Shown here one piece after another: positions 1 through 8,102 of a DNA stretch of 64,000 nt; the first letter of the stretch is position 1, and each line of letters starts with the position of its first letter. The position numbers were made by a program, and so were the translations under genes. Source of the stretch: Arthrobacter sp. AQ5-05 (GTDB taxonomy: Bacteria > Actinomycetota > Actinomycetes > Actinomycetales > Micrococcaceae). Location of the stretch: positions 44,187 through 108,186 of the forward strand of contig NZ_QMKQ01000015.1 in the NCBI RefSeq assembly GCF_003287975.1, in the 5' to 3' direction. The notes under the pieces were generated by a model. The model had not been told where the DNA came from, did no database searches, and saw nothing but the letters and a program-made list of their open reading frames with translations.

Positions 1-10
1 GATTGAAAGG

Positions 11-697
11 ATGCCAGTGAACGCCTTGTTATCGTCCCTGCCCCTGGCCGAGGGGTCAACCCACGCGCACACCGGTGCGTGGGTTGCCGCGGTGTTGCGT
101 TCGCGGATCGCCGAGGGCCAGCTGCTGCCCGGCACCAAGCTTTCCGAGCAGGCGCTCTCGGCCGCCATGGGGGTCTCGCGCAACACGCTGCGCGAGGCCT
201 TCGCCGTGCTTGACCACGAGCTGGTCATCACCCGCATCCCCAACCGCGGCGTTTTTGTTTCCTCCCCCGGGCCCGAGGGAGTGCGGGAGATCTATGCGGT
301 GCGCCGGATGATCGAGCCCGCCGCGGTGCTGTGGGGACCCGACCTGGACGTCGCGGCCCTTGAATCCATCATCGTTGACGCGCGCGCCGCGCTGAAGGCC
401 GGGGACATCGCCAAGATGGCCGATGCCAACCAGTGCTTCCACGAGGAACTGGTCCGGGCCACCGGCAGCGTGCACCTGCAGGAACTGATGACCAAGGTGC
501 TGGCGCGGATGCGCCTGGTCTTCCATGCCATGGGGGACGCCCCCGACTTCCACTCGCACTACGTGGAATTGAACGCCACGCTGGTGGACCTGCTGCAGTC
601 CGGCAAGCGCGAGCAGGCCTCGGAGGAAATGCGCGGGTACCTGGATCGCGCCGAGGCCGAGCTGCTGGCCCACATCGCGGCCGACGAGGAACACTAG
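11..697 (+). CDS. GntR-family transcriptional regulator, FCD subfamily
   Basis: This is a DNA-binding regulator. A winged helix-turn-helix spans about residues 26-84, with the GVSRNTLREAF recognition helix near 54-64. An all-helical FCD effector domain follows at about 95-215. FCD regulators usually sense small organic acids or amino acids and bind TNGTNNNACNA-type operators. The start is uncertain: AAAGG touches the ATG at 11, whereas the GTG at 17 (two codons later) has that Shine-Dalgarno at a normal distance. The gene runs convergently toward the SurA-like gene. Its target is unknown. Two tandem FCD-type sites occur at 14007-14044, but no sequence evidence links them to this gene. Length and domain order are normal for the family. 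Confidence 0.85.
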   Translation: MPVNALLSSLPLAEGSTHAHTGAWVAAVLRSRIAEGQLLPGTKLSEQALSAAMGVSRNTLREAFAVLDHELVITRIPNRGVFVSSPGPEGVREIYAVRRMIEPAAVLWGPDLDVAALESIIVDARAALKAGDIAKMADANQCFHEELVRATGSVHLQELMTKVLARMRLVFHAMGDAPDFHSHYVELNATLVDLLQSGKREQASEEMRGYLDRAEAELLAHIAADEEH

Positions 698-721
698 GCT
701 CCCACGCGCGACACCGCCACG

Positions 722-1486
722 TTACATGCCCATGGTGATCTTGGCGTCCTTGCGCAGCACCGCGACGTAGTCCTTGACCGCTGCGGCCTCTTTCTGGAGC
801 TTGAGCTGCTGTTCGAGCTCGGACTTCATTGTCTTGTAGCTTGGCGCCTTTGGCGCGTCCTTGTCGGTGGTCGCCTGCTTCTTGAACTGGTCGAGCACCA
901 CCTGGTATGCGGCCTTGGTTTCCTTTTCGGAGGGCCGGAAGTCGCCCACCTCCTTGGCGATCAACCGCTCGACCTCGAGCTGGGTCTTCAGTTGCGCGCG
1001 TACGGCGTCCTGGTTCAGTCCCTGGGCGTCCATGGCCGCCAGGAATTCCTTGGTATCCATGTCGTTGGACTTGGCAACGTCCCCCAGTGCCGCGTCCAGG
1101 TCCTTGGAGGTGGCAAAGACCTTCTTCTTCGCCGCCTGCTGGATCAGCAATTCGGTGTTCACCAGGCCCTCCGCCGTCTGCTTGCGCAGTTGGCCTTGGT
1201 CGAGTTCCTCGCCTGAGAGCTGCGCCTGCTGCAGGACCTGGGCGAACTGGCCCTCATAGATCCGGGTGAAGTCGGCCTTGGTGATTTCCTCGCCGTTGAC
1301 GGTGGCGATGATCTCGGGGACCCCGGCGAGGTCCGGGGTCGGGCTTGCGGCATCGGACGGTGCAGCCTCGACGGCCGCGCTGCTGGAGGCGGGGGCCGCT
1401 TCCGGTTCCGCCGTGGCACTGCACCCGGTCATGAACGACAACGAGGCGACAAGGGCCATGGAAAGAACCCACTTCTTCTGCAACAT
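722..1486 (-). CDS. SurA N-terminal-domain lipoprotein (chaperone-like)
   Basis: This is a predicted secreted lipoprotein of 254 aa. A short signal peptide ends in a lipobox (MTGC, Cys about 22), followed by a low-complexity Ala/Ser/Pro linker. A helical region from about 58 (VNGEEITKADF) to 250 resembles the N-terminal substrate-binding part of SurA/PrsA/trigger-factor-like chaperones. No parvulin (rotamase) domain is visible, so chaperone activity without isomerase activity is the likeliest role, at the outer face of the membrane. It lies downstream of an amino-acid ABC transporter operon on the same strand, with a gap of about 117 bp, and is probably transcribed separately. Confidence 0.75.
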   Translation of the reverse strand: MLQKKWVLSMALVASLSFMTGCSATAEPEAAPASSSAAVEAAPSDAASPTPDLAGVPEIIATVNGEEITKADFTRIYEGQFAQVLQQAQLSGEELDQGQLRKQTAEGLVNTELLIQQAAKKKVFATSKDLDAALGDVAKSNDMDTKEFLAAMDAQGLNQDAVRAQLKTQLEVERLIAKEVGDFRPSEKETKAAYQVVLDQFKKQATTDKDAPKAPSYKTMKSELEQQLKLQKEAAAVKDYVAVLRKDAKITMGM

Positions 1487-1603
1487 AAACTCCCAGCATT
1501 TGGATCGACCCTTCGAACACTAACAGGCGAAACCGGGCGGCCGCTGGACACCCGCAGGTGGACGCGGCCGCATGACCGGCACCCATATCCCGGAGCACCG
1601 CCG

Positions 1604-2413
1604 CTAGATCACGTTTTCCAGGAAAGCGCGGGTTCGTTCGTGGCTGGGGTTGCCCAGCACCGCGGCCGGTGAACCGGATTCCACCACGACGCCGCCGTCC
1701 ATGAACACCACCTCGTCGGCCACGTTGCGCGCGAACCCGATCTCGTGGGTCACCACGATCATGGTCATGCCGCTGGCGGCGAGCTTCTGCATCACGTCCA
1801 GCACATCTCCCACCAGTTCCGGGTCCAGTGCGCTGGTCGGCTCGTCAAAGAGCATCAGCTTCGGTTCCATGGCCAGCGCCCGGGCAATGGCCACGCGTTG
1901 CTGTTGGCCGCCGGAGAGCTTGGCCGGGTGCAGGGCGGCCTTGTCTCCCAGCCCGACCTGTTCCAGCAGCTCGTGGGCCTGGGCAATGGCTTGCGCCTTG
2001 GGGATCCTCTTGATGCCGATGGGTGCGGCGATGATGTTTTCCAGCGCGGTGAGGTGCGGGAAGAGGTTGAAGCGCTGGAACACCATCCCGATGCCCCGGC
2101 GTTGCCGTGCGACCTCGCGCGGCTTCATCTCGTGGAGCTTGCCATTGCGCTGGGCGTAGCCGATGAGTTCGCCGTCGAAGTTGATCCTCCCGCCGTCGAT
2201 GCGTTCAAGGTGGTTGATGCAGCGCAGGAAGGTGGATTTGCCCGACCCCGAGGGCCCGAGCAGGCACATGACCTGCCCGGCATCGACCTGCACGTCGATG
2301 CCCTTGAGCACCTGGAGCTGGCCGTAGCTCTTGCGCACCCCCCGGGCCTGGACCAGCGGCAGGCGGTGCTCGTCGGTGCGGACCGGGGACGGGGATTCAA
2401 GGATCGAGTTCAT
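1604..2413 (-). CDS. Amino-acid ABC transporter ATP-binding protein (HisP/GlnQ type)
   Basis: This is the cytoplasmic ATPase of a polar amino-acid importer (PAAT family), 269 aa. The Walker A motif GPSGSGKS is near residues 53-60, the signature LSGGQQQR lies in the middle, and the Walker B with D-loop reads LMLFDEPTSALDPE, as expected for the family. The ATG at 2413 overlaps the permease stop by 4 bp (ATGA), indicating translational coupling. The open frame extends further upstream, but that part is a shadow of the permease gene. It is the last gene of the operon lysA-like, substrate-binding protein, permease, ATPase. The substrate cannot be read from the sequence. Confidence 0.9.
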   Translation of the reverse strand: MNSILESPSPVRTDEHRLPLVQARGVRKSYGQLQVLKGIDVQVDAGQVMCLLGPSGSGKSTFLRCINHLERIDGGRINFDGELIGYAQRNGKLHEMKPREVARQRRGIGMVFQRFNLFPHLTALENIIAAPIGIKRIPKAQAIAQAHELLEQVGLGDKAALHPAKLSGGQQQRVAIARALAMEPKLMLFDEPTSALDPELVGDVLDVMQKLAASGMTMIVVTHEIGFARNVADEVVFMDGGVVVESGSPAAVLGNPSHERTRAFLENVI

Positions 2414-3381
2414 TTTCTGTTGCCTTCCTGGCTGCGACGTACGCGATGGACAAGGGCCACGGCCCGGCCGATGGGTGTGGGTCCCAGGGTGCGGGACCCC
2501 CGGCCGTAGTGGCGTTCGAGGTGGTACTGCGGCACCGACAGGATGGAGGTCAGCGCCAGGTACCAGATGCTCACCACGATCAGCAGCTCGACCTGGTGAA
2601 GGTTCTGCGAGGAGATGCGGGCGGCCACCGTGTAGAGCTCGGCCACGGCGATCAGTGAGAGCAGCGCGGTGTCCTTGAGCATGGAAATCGTCTCGTTGCC
2701 CATGGGCGGGATGATGACGCGCATGGCCTGCGGCAGCTCCACCTTGAACAAGGTGAACAGCGGGGTCATGCCCAGCGAATAGCAGGCCTCCTTCTGCCCT
2801 TGGTCGACCGAGAGCATGCCGGCGCGCACGATCTCCGCGGTGTAGGCCCCCTGATTGGTGGTCAGGGCGATCACGCCGGCCACGAAGGCCGGGATCAGCG
2901 CGTTGGTGTCGACGGTGAAGACCGTGAAGTCGGTGAACGGAACCCCCAGTGACAGCTGCTTGTAGAGCAGGCCCAGGTAGCCCCAGAACACGATCTGCAC
3001 CAGCAGCGGGGTGCCGCGGAAGATCCAGATGTACAGCCAGGCGACGGAGTTCAGCACCGGATTTTCGGAGAGCCGCATCAGCGCCAGCACGATCCCCAGG
3101 ATCGTGGACAGCACCATGGTGATGATTGTCAGCGCCACGGTGAGCACCGCGCCGGCCACGATCCGGTCGCTGAAGAGGTACCTGGCGATCGTGGGGTGGT
3201 CGATGTTGGGGTTCTGCCACAGCGAGGTTCCAACCCCGAGCAGGGCCAGCAGGATCAGGGATGCCAGCACCCAGCGACCTGGGTGGCGCAGCGGGACGGC
3301 CACGATGTCGTGGGCACCGGGTTCCACCGCCACGGGGGCCGGCGGTGCGGGTTGCCGGTGCACGGTGCTACTTCCCGCCAT
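2410..3381 (-). CDS. Amino-acid ABC transporter permease (HisM/GlnP type)
   Basis: This is an inner-membrane permease of the polar amino-acid uptake family, 323 aa. After a proline-rich cytoplasmic N-terminus there is a first membrane helix near 38-55. The conserved core includes the IFRGTPLLVQ segment and the EAA-type loop that contacts the ATPase (QGQKEACYSLGMTPLFTLFKVELPQ region). The ATG at 3381 overlaps the substrate-binding-protein gene by 14 bp. A GTG six codons later (3363) has a better-spaced GGGAAG Shine-Dalgarno and may be the real start. It is coupled to the ATPase gene through ATGA. Confidence 0.88.
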   Translation of the reverse strand: MAGSSTVHRQPAPPAPVAVEPGAHDIVAVPLRHPGRWVLASLILLALLGVGTSLWQNPNIDHPTIARYLFSDRIVAGAVLTVALTIITMVLSTILGIVLALMRLSENPVLNSVAWLYIWIFRGTPLLVQIVFWGYLGLLYKQLSLGVPFTDFTVFTVDTNALIPAFVAGVIALTTNQGAYTAEIVRAGMLSVDQGQKEACYSLGMTPLFTLFKVELPQAMRVIIPPMGNETISMLKDTALLSLIAVAELYTVAARISSQNLHQVELLIVVSIWYLALTSILSVPQYHLERHYGRGSRTLGPTPIGRAVALVHRVRRSQEGNRK

Positions 3382-4309
3382 TGTTCACACCGGCCTCGGT
3401 CACGGCGAAGTCGGACAGGTCGTACTTCTCCATGAGCTGGGTGTAGGTGCCATCCTCGACGAGCGACTGCAGCGCCAGGCGCAGCGCCTCGGTGAGGTCC
3501 TTGTTTTCCTTCAGCAGGCCGATGCCGGTGTAGACCGGATTGTAGCCGTTGGGGAACCCGGGGTCCTTGACCAGTTCGAAGAGCTTGCCGTCTCCCGCTG
3601 TGGCCGCGGCATAGGTGGCCACCGAGGCGTCCACGACGTCGGCAACGGCCTTGCCCGAGCGCACCGCGGTTTGGGCATCAAGCTCGCTGGGCAGTTGCAC
3701 CAGCTCGATCGGGGACTTGCCGGCCTCCTGGCACTTGGCGGCGAAAGCGGCCAGGTACTCGCCCTGCACCGTCGCCTTCTGGACGGCAACCGGCTTGCCG
3801 CACAAATCGATGATGGATCCGATCCCCTCGGGGTTCCCCGCGTTGACCAGGATCTTGAACCCGGCATGGAAGTAGTCCACGAAGTTCAACACCTTCTGGC
3901 GTTCGGCGGTGTCGTTCATCCCGGCGAAGATGATGTCGTTCTTTCCCGCCTGCAGCGACGGGATCGAGGAGTCGAAGGCCTGCTGCTGGAAATTGAACTT
4001 CACCCCCAGCTTCCCGCCCATGGCCTGGGAGAGGTCGTAGTCAAGGCCGGTGGGGTTGTTGTTCTCATCCAGCATTTCCATGGGCGGGTTGGGGATGTCG
4101 GCGGCCACGTTGATGGCCCCTGCGTCCTTGTACCTTGCCGGCAGGGCAGCCGCGGCGGCGGCGTCGACCTCGACGCCCACCTGGGGTGCCGGGGTTCCCG
4201 CGGTGACCGGCTCATCGACGGAGCAGCCGGTCAGGGCCAGTCCAATGGCCAGGGTGGCGGCCGAAAGGGTGATCAGCCCGGGACGGTTCTGGTGCGATGT
4301 GGTGTTCAT
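3368..4309 (-). CDS. Amino-acid ABC transporter substrate-binding lipoprotein
   Basis: This is the extracellular solute-binding protein (family 3) of the importer. The ATG at 4309 is chosen because AAAGGA lies about 10 nt upstream; the open frame extends 11 codons further without such a site. A signal peptide ending in LTGC marks a lipoprotein. The body shows the SBP_bac_3 pattern: GLDYDLSQAMGGKLGVK, then FDSSIPSLQAGKNDIIFAGMND, and a C-terminal PVYTGIGLLKENKDLTEAL segment. It probably captures a polar or basic amino acid. The gene sits 60 bp downstream of the decarboxylase gene and shares its operon. Confidence 0.88.
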   Translation of the reverse strand: MNTTSHQNRPGLITLSAATLAIGLALTGCSVDEPVTAGTPAPQVGVEVDAAAAAALPARYKDAGAINVAADIPNPPMEMLDENNNPTGLDYDLSQAMGGKLGVKFNFQQQAFDSSIPSLQAGKNDIIFAGMNDTAERQKVLNFVDYFHAGFKILVNAGNPEGIGSIIDLCGKPVAVQKATVQGEYLAAFAAKCQEAGKSPIELVQLPSELDAQTAVRSGKAVADVVDASVATYAAATAGDGKLFELVKDPGFPNGYNPVYTGIGLLKENKDLTEALRLALQSLVEDGTYTQLMEKYDLSDFAVTEAGVNNGGK

Positions 4310-4369
4310 GGCGGTGCGGTTTCCTTTGGGAGTGGGAGGCAATCGGGAATGCAGGGGGGTGCGGCCTGG

Positions 4370-5674
4370 TTACCAGCGGCGCAGCAGGGCAGGCTGTTGG
4401 GTGCGCAGCAGGTCCTCGTAGGTTTCCCGGGCGACAGCGAGCGTGGAGGACCCGTCGGCGCAGAAGATCACCGGCGGCTTGCACGCCCCGTTGTAGTTGT
4501 TGGCCAGGGTGTAGGCGTAGGCACCGGTGGCCGGCATGGCCACCAGGTCCCCGACCTGCGGGTCGGCCAGCAGCGCGCCCGCGGACATGAGGTCGCCCGA
4601 TTCGCATTGCCGCCCCACCACGTCGGCGATGACGGTGGGTTCGGCCCCGATCTTGGTGGCCATCAGGGCCTCGTAGCGCTGTCCGGTCAGGGCGATGTCG
4701 ATGTTGTCCGCCATGCCGCCATCGATGGCGACGAAGGTCTTGCCAGTGGTCTTGACCGTGTTGACCGAGTACAGCGTGATGCCGGCGCGGGCCACGAGCG
4801 AGCGGCCCGGCTCGATGATGAGCTTCGCTTCGGCCGGGAGCAGCCGGTCGGCGGCCTCGGCCAGGGTGTCCAGGTAGGCCTCGACGCTCGGGGCGATCTC
4901 GTCGTAGGTGTATTTCACGCCCAACCCCCCACCCACGTCGTAGGTGTCGAAGGTGCCGAACTCGGCAACGGATTTCACGGCCTGCGCGAACGGCTCGGTT
5001 TCCAGCACCTGGGAGCCGATGTGGACGTGGATGCCCTCGAAGTGCAGCAGCGGGTGCTTGGCGATGCGTGCGATGGCGCGGGTGATGTCCGCGGGGGGAA
5101 GCCCGAACTTCGAGTCGTTGCCGCCGGTGACCTGCGAGGCGTGGGTGGCCGGGGTGATGCCCGGGATCATGCGAAGCAGGACACGCTGTTCCTTGGTGGC
5201 CATGGCCTCGAGGCGGTCCAGGTCGTCGAAGTTGTCCACGATGATCGCCCGGATTCCCGCAGCCAGCGCCATCTGGATTTCCGCATCGGACTTGGCGTTG
5301 CCGTGCAGGTAGATGTTCGAGGGGCAGACCCCGGCGGTCAGCGCCATCATGAGTTCCCCGCCGCCGGCCACGTCGACGCTGAGGCCTTCGGCCTGGGCGA
5401 TGGCGTACATGGCAACGCACGGCAGGGACTTGGAGGCGAAAAGCACCTCGGAGTTCGGGCGCCGGGAGCCCAGGCCCTGGACGAAGCGGCGGATCTGCCG
5501 GCGCAGCCCGGTCTCGTCCATGATGTAGGCCGGGGTTCCGTACTGGCGGGCCAGTTCGCTGACCGATACCCCGCCAATGGACAGTTCCCCGGTGTCGGAG
5601 ACCGTTGATTCTTCCGGGAGGATGTCCATCAACAAGTTGATGTCCGGGTGCTGCAGCTGCTGGGTCACTGTCAT
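4370..5674 (-). CDS. Diaminopimelate decarboxylase-like PLP enzyme (LysA family, fold III)
   Basis: This is a PLP-dependent decarboxylase of the alanine-racemase fold (group IV), 434 aa. The PLP lysine lies in the VLFASKSLP motif (Lys about 82). HIGSQ, EPGRS (phosphate and PLP contacts), CESGD and the C-terminal GAYAYTLANNYN motif are all present. The family includes meso-DAP, ornithine/arginine and D-amino-acid decarboxylases. The housekeeping actinobacterial lysA normally sits with argS/hom/thrC. Here the gene heads an amino-acid importer operon and faces a PucR regulator, so a catabolic or paralogous role is plausible. The exact substrate is unresolved. Confidence 0.8.
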   Translation of the reverse strand: MTVTQQLQHPDINLLMDILPEESTVSDTGELSIGGVSVSELARQYGTPAYIMDETGLRRQIRRFVQGLGSRRPNSEVLFASKSLPCVAMYAIAQAEGLSVDVAGGGELMMALTAGVCPSNIYLHGNAKSDAEIQMALAAGIRAIIVDNFDDLDRLEAMATKEQRVLLRMIPGITPATHASQVTGGNDSKFGLPPADITRAIARIAKHPLLHFEGIHVHIGSQVLETEPFAQAVKSVAEFGTFDTYDVGGGLGVKYTYDEIAPSVEAYLDTLAEAADRLLPAEAKLIIEPGRSLVARAGITLYSVNTVKTTGKTFVAIDGGMADNIDIALTGQRYEALMATKIGAEPTVIADVVGRQCESGDLMSAGALLADPQVGDLVAMPATGAYAYTLANNYNGACKPPVIFCADGSSTLAVARETYEDLLRTQQPALLRRW

Positions 5675-5860
5675 GGTGGTGTGCCGTGCTTTCTGGTGTT
5701 TTCGACCGGTCCTTGCCTCGGCAAGCCCCGGGAACGAATGTGATCTGCGTCAACTGTAAGATTGGCGTCATCGAAAAAGTTCGTAGTTGAATCCAGGCTT
5801 CGGCTTGCATATTTGTCCGATCCGCTAAAGACGCATGCGGGACGAAAGGAATGGATCCCG

Positions 5861-7501
5861 TTGAACAGCTCCGGAGCACCACTGACCTTGGCCGGGCTCC
5901 TGGAAAGCCTGGGAGCCCCGCTGCTGACACCCCTCACCGGCGTCCAGGGCCTTGACGCCTCGATCTCCGTCCCGGTCATCCACGACCAGCTGGATCCGCT
6001 GCCCGAAACTCCCGGGGGCATCCTGCTGCTGGTGGGAGTCTCTCCGGCCAACCCCGACCTGGCCGACCTCATCGGGCGGGCGGCCGAGAACGGATTCGGC
6101 GCGGTCGTGCTCAAGGGCCATGGGCGGGAACCCGATGCAGCGCAACTGGCAGGCGCCGGCTTGCCCGTCCTGGTCGTGGATGACCAGGTCCCCTGGCTGC
6201 ACCTGGACAACCTCATCACGGCGGTGACCCGGGGCCGTCCCGCAGGCGGCAGGGGCGCCGGCGCCCACGGCGAGGACCTGTTCGTATTGGCCAACGCCCT
6301 GGCCACGGCCACCGACGGCGCGGTGGCCATCGAGGACCTGGACCAAAACATCCTGGCCTACTCGAACCTCGAGCGGCACGCCGTCGATCCGTTGCGCCGC
6401 AGCGGCATCCTGGCCCGGCAGGTCCCGGAAATGGAGAAGAACGCCGCCCAGTACCGGGCCGTGATGCTCACCGATTCGGTGGTCCATTTCCCCTACGATC
6501 CGCTCGACGGCGAATTGCCCCGCTGCGCGGCGCCGGTGCGCGCGGGCCGGCAGATGCTCGGTTCGATCTGGGTGATCGAGGACAAGGCGCCGCTGGGACC
6601 GGACGGCGAGGCGGCAGTCCTGGAAGTCGCCCGGCTGGCAGCCATCCACATCCTGCGCTCGCAGAACGCGGTGGACCTGGAACGCCAGGTGCGCACCGAA
6701 TGGTTGCGCTCGGCGCTCGAGGGCCACGGTTCCGATCCGGGGACCTCGGCACGTTTCGGGCTCATGGACGGGGTTGCCCCGGTGCTTCTCGGTTTCACCT
6801 TCGCCCCGGACCCCGCGGGCCAACGTCCCGGCCACGCGTTGCCGCTGACCCGCCAGCTGGCCGTTGCCGCCGAGCAGTACTGCTCGATCTTCCACCCCAA
6901 TGTCTCCTCGGTGGAATCCGGGCGCATGGTCTATGTCCTGGTTCCGGCCATCGGCACTGCGCAGGCGGCCATGCGCCTGGCCGTCGGGGCATCCACCGCG
7001 CTTGCGGCCCGTTTGGGTTTCCAGGTGGACGTCGCCGTGGGCTCCGTGGAACCGGGCACCCCGGGCCTGCCTGAATTGCGCAAGGAACTCGAGGAGGTGG
7101 TGCAGGTGTTGGAGATCCCCGGTCCACGCGGTGCTGTCGGACGTGTGGTCGGCTCCAGGGACGTGAATGCTGCCCTGCTGCTGGACCAGCTCGCGCGCAT
7201 CATGGAGTCGCGGCCCCGACTGGTGCATCCGGGGGTGCTGGAGCTGCTGGAACACGACGCCGCCTCGGGTACCGAATACCGTGCGAGCCTGTCCGCCTAT
7301 TTTGCCGCGACCGGAGACGTGGCCGCCGCCGCCCGCGCGCTGAACGTGCACCCCAACACGCTGCGCTACCGGATCAAGCGCGCCACCGAGCTATTCGGGC
7401 TGGACTTCTCGACCGGCGACGAGCAACTGGCGCTGTGGATGCAACTGCGCGTGGCGAAGCCGCACGGATCCCGGACGTGGCCTGGCCGGGCACAACGATG
7501 A
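5861..7501 (+). CDS. PucR-family transcriptional regulator
   Basis: This is a regulator of about 546 aa. An N-terminal PucR-like domain spans about residues 1-130. A GAF/GGDEF-like central part follows, and a C-terminal HTH_30 domain carries ARALNVHPNTLRYRIKRA, the hallmark of PucR/CdaR proteins. I chose the TTG at 5861 because GAAAGGA lies 10 nt upstream and the PucR domain begins right after it; the frame stays open to a TTG at 5762 without a ribosome site. It is divergent from the lysA-like operon across about 186 bp and is the obvious candidate to regulate it. PucR regulators typically control nitrogen-compound catabolism. Confidence 0.82.
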   Translation: MNSSGAPLTLAGLLESLGAPLLTPLTGVQGLDASISVPVIHDQLDPLPETPGGILLLVGVSPANPDLADLIGRAAENGFGAVVLKGHGREPDAAQLAGAGLPVLVVDDQVPWLHLDNLITAVTRGRPAGGRGAGAHGEDLFVLANALATATDGAVAIEDLDQNILAYSNLERHAVDPLRRSGILARQVPEMEKNAAQYRAVMLTDSVVHFPYDPLDGELPRCAAPVRAGRQMLGSIWVIEDKAPLGPDGEAAVLEVARLAAIHILRSQNAVDLERQVRTEWLRSALEGHGSDPGTSARFGLMDGVAPVLLGFTFAPDPAGQRPGHALPLTRQLAVAAEQYCSIFHPNVSSVESGRMVYVLVPAIGTAQAAMRLAVGASTALAARLGFQVDVAVGSVEPGTPGLPELRKELEEVVQVLEIPGPRGAVGRVVGSRDVNAALLLDQLARIMESRPRLVHPGVLELLEHDAASGTEYRASLSAYFAATGDVAAAARALNVHPNTLRYRIKRATELFGLDFSTGDEQLALWMQLRVAKPHGSRTWPGRAQR

Positions 7502-7562
7502 GGCGGCGTTCCGGCGCGGCCGGGCTGTCGGTTCGCGCGCCGGACGTGGCCACCGGGGGTCC

Positions 7563-8075
7563 ATGGGAGGGACCGGTGTTTCGGCTCCGCGATCGGCGCT
7601 TTGCACCCATTTGTTGCCTCCCGCTGTCATCGGAACCGGCATGTTGCCGGCGGTCGCCGGGTGCACCGCGCCCATCAACACGTCCACTTCGTGCATGCCG
7701 CCGGCCTGCACCCGCGATTCCCCGGTCGTTGCCCCGGGCGAAACCTTGGGGATATCGGCACCCGATGCCTTGTGCAACCCGGGCCACGGCGAGGATGCCC
7801 TGGTGCGCGTTGAACTCGTCGACGCTCGGCAGCAAGTCCTGCCCACCAGGCTCGCGCCCATGTCGGATGCCGGTTCGTTCGCCATTGGCCTTCGCGTCCC
7901 CGCTGGAACCACGCCGGGTGCCTACGGCATTGCGGGCATGCCGGATCGATTGGATTCTTGCGGCGACACCGGCCGCAACAACCGGTTGGGCAGCGCCGGC
8001 ACCGGGATCGAAGGCAGTGCCCAGGCTCGCGCATCCTGGGCCATGCCCCGCGTCGGGTTCCGGGTCGCCAAGTGA
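7563..8075 (+). CDS. Hypothetical secreted lipoprotein
   Basis: This is a 170-aa protein of unknown function. A weak signal region (LLPPAVIGTGMLPAVAGC, about 17-34) ends in a lipobox-like VAGC. A mature domain follows with features that look genuinely protein-like: APGETLGISAPDALCNPGHG, a beta-rich VRVELVDARQQVLPTRLAPMSDAGSF segment split by turns, and a C-terminal GRNNRLG...RASWAMPRV segment. Several cysteines may form disulfides. The start is uncertain, because the basic N-region is poor and no clear Shine-Dalgarno is visible. It lies between the PucR gene and a convergent MFS gene. The opposite strand gives no better candidate. Confidence 0.5.
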   Translation: MGGTGVSAPRSALCTHLLPPAVIGTGMLPAVAGCTAPINTSTSCMPPACTRDSPVVAPGETLGISAPDALCNPGHGEDALVRVELVDARQQVLPTRLAPMSDAGSFAIGLRVPAGTTPGAYGIAGMPDRLDSCGDTGRNNRLGSAGTGIEGSAQARASWAMPRVGFRVAK

Positions 8076-8102
8076 CCGCCCGGCGACCGGGTATGGCCTG
8101 GA

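Noticed and set aside
3011..5608. 865-aa open frame on the plus strand
   Set aside because: It is antisense to the permease, binding-protein and decarboxylase genes, is low-complexity (Gly/Asp/His-rich) and has no domain. It arises from third-position GC bias.
7391..7912. 173-aa minus-strand frame opposite the hypothetical lipoprotein
   Set aside because: The plus-strand frame has a signal-like start and coherent beta-rich segments; the minus frame is compositionally random and overlaps the pucR 3' end.
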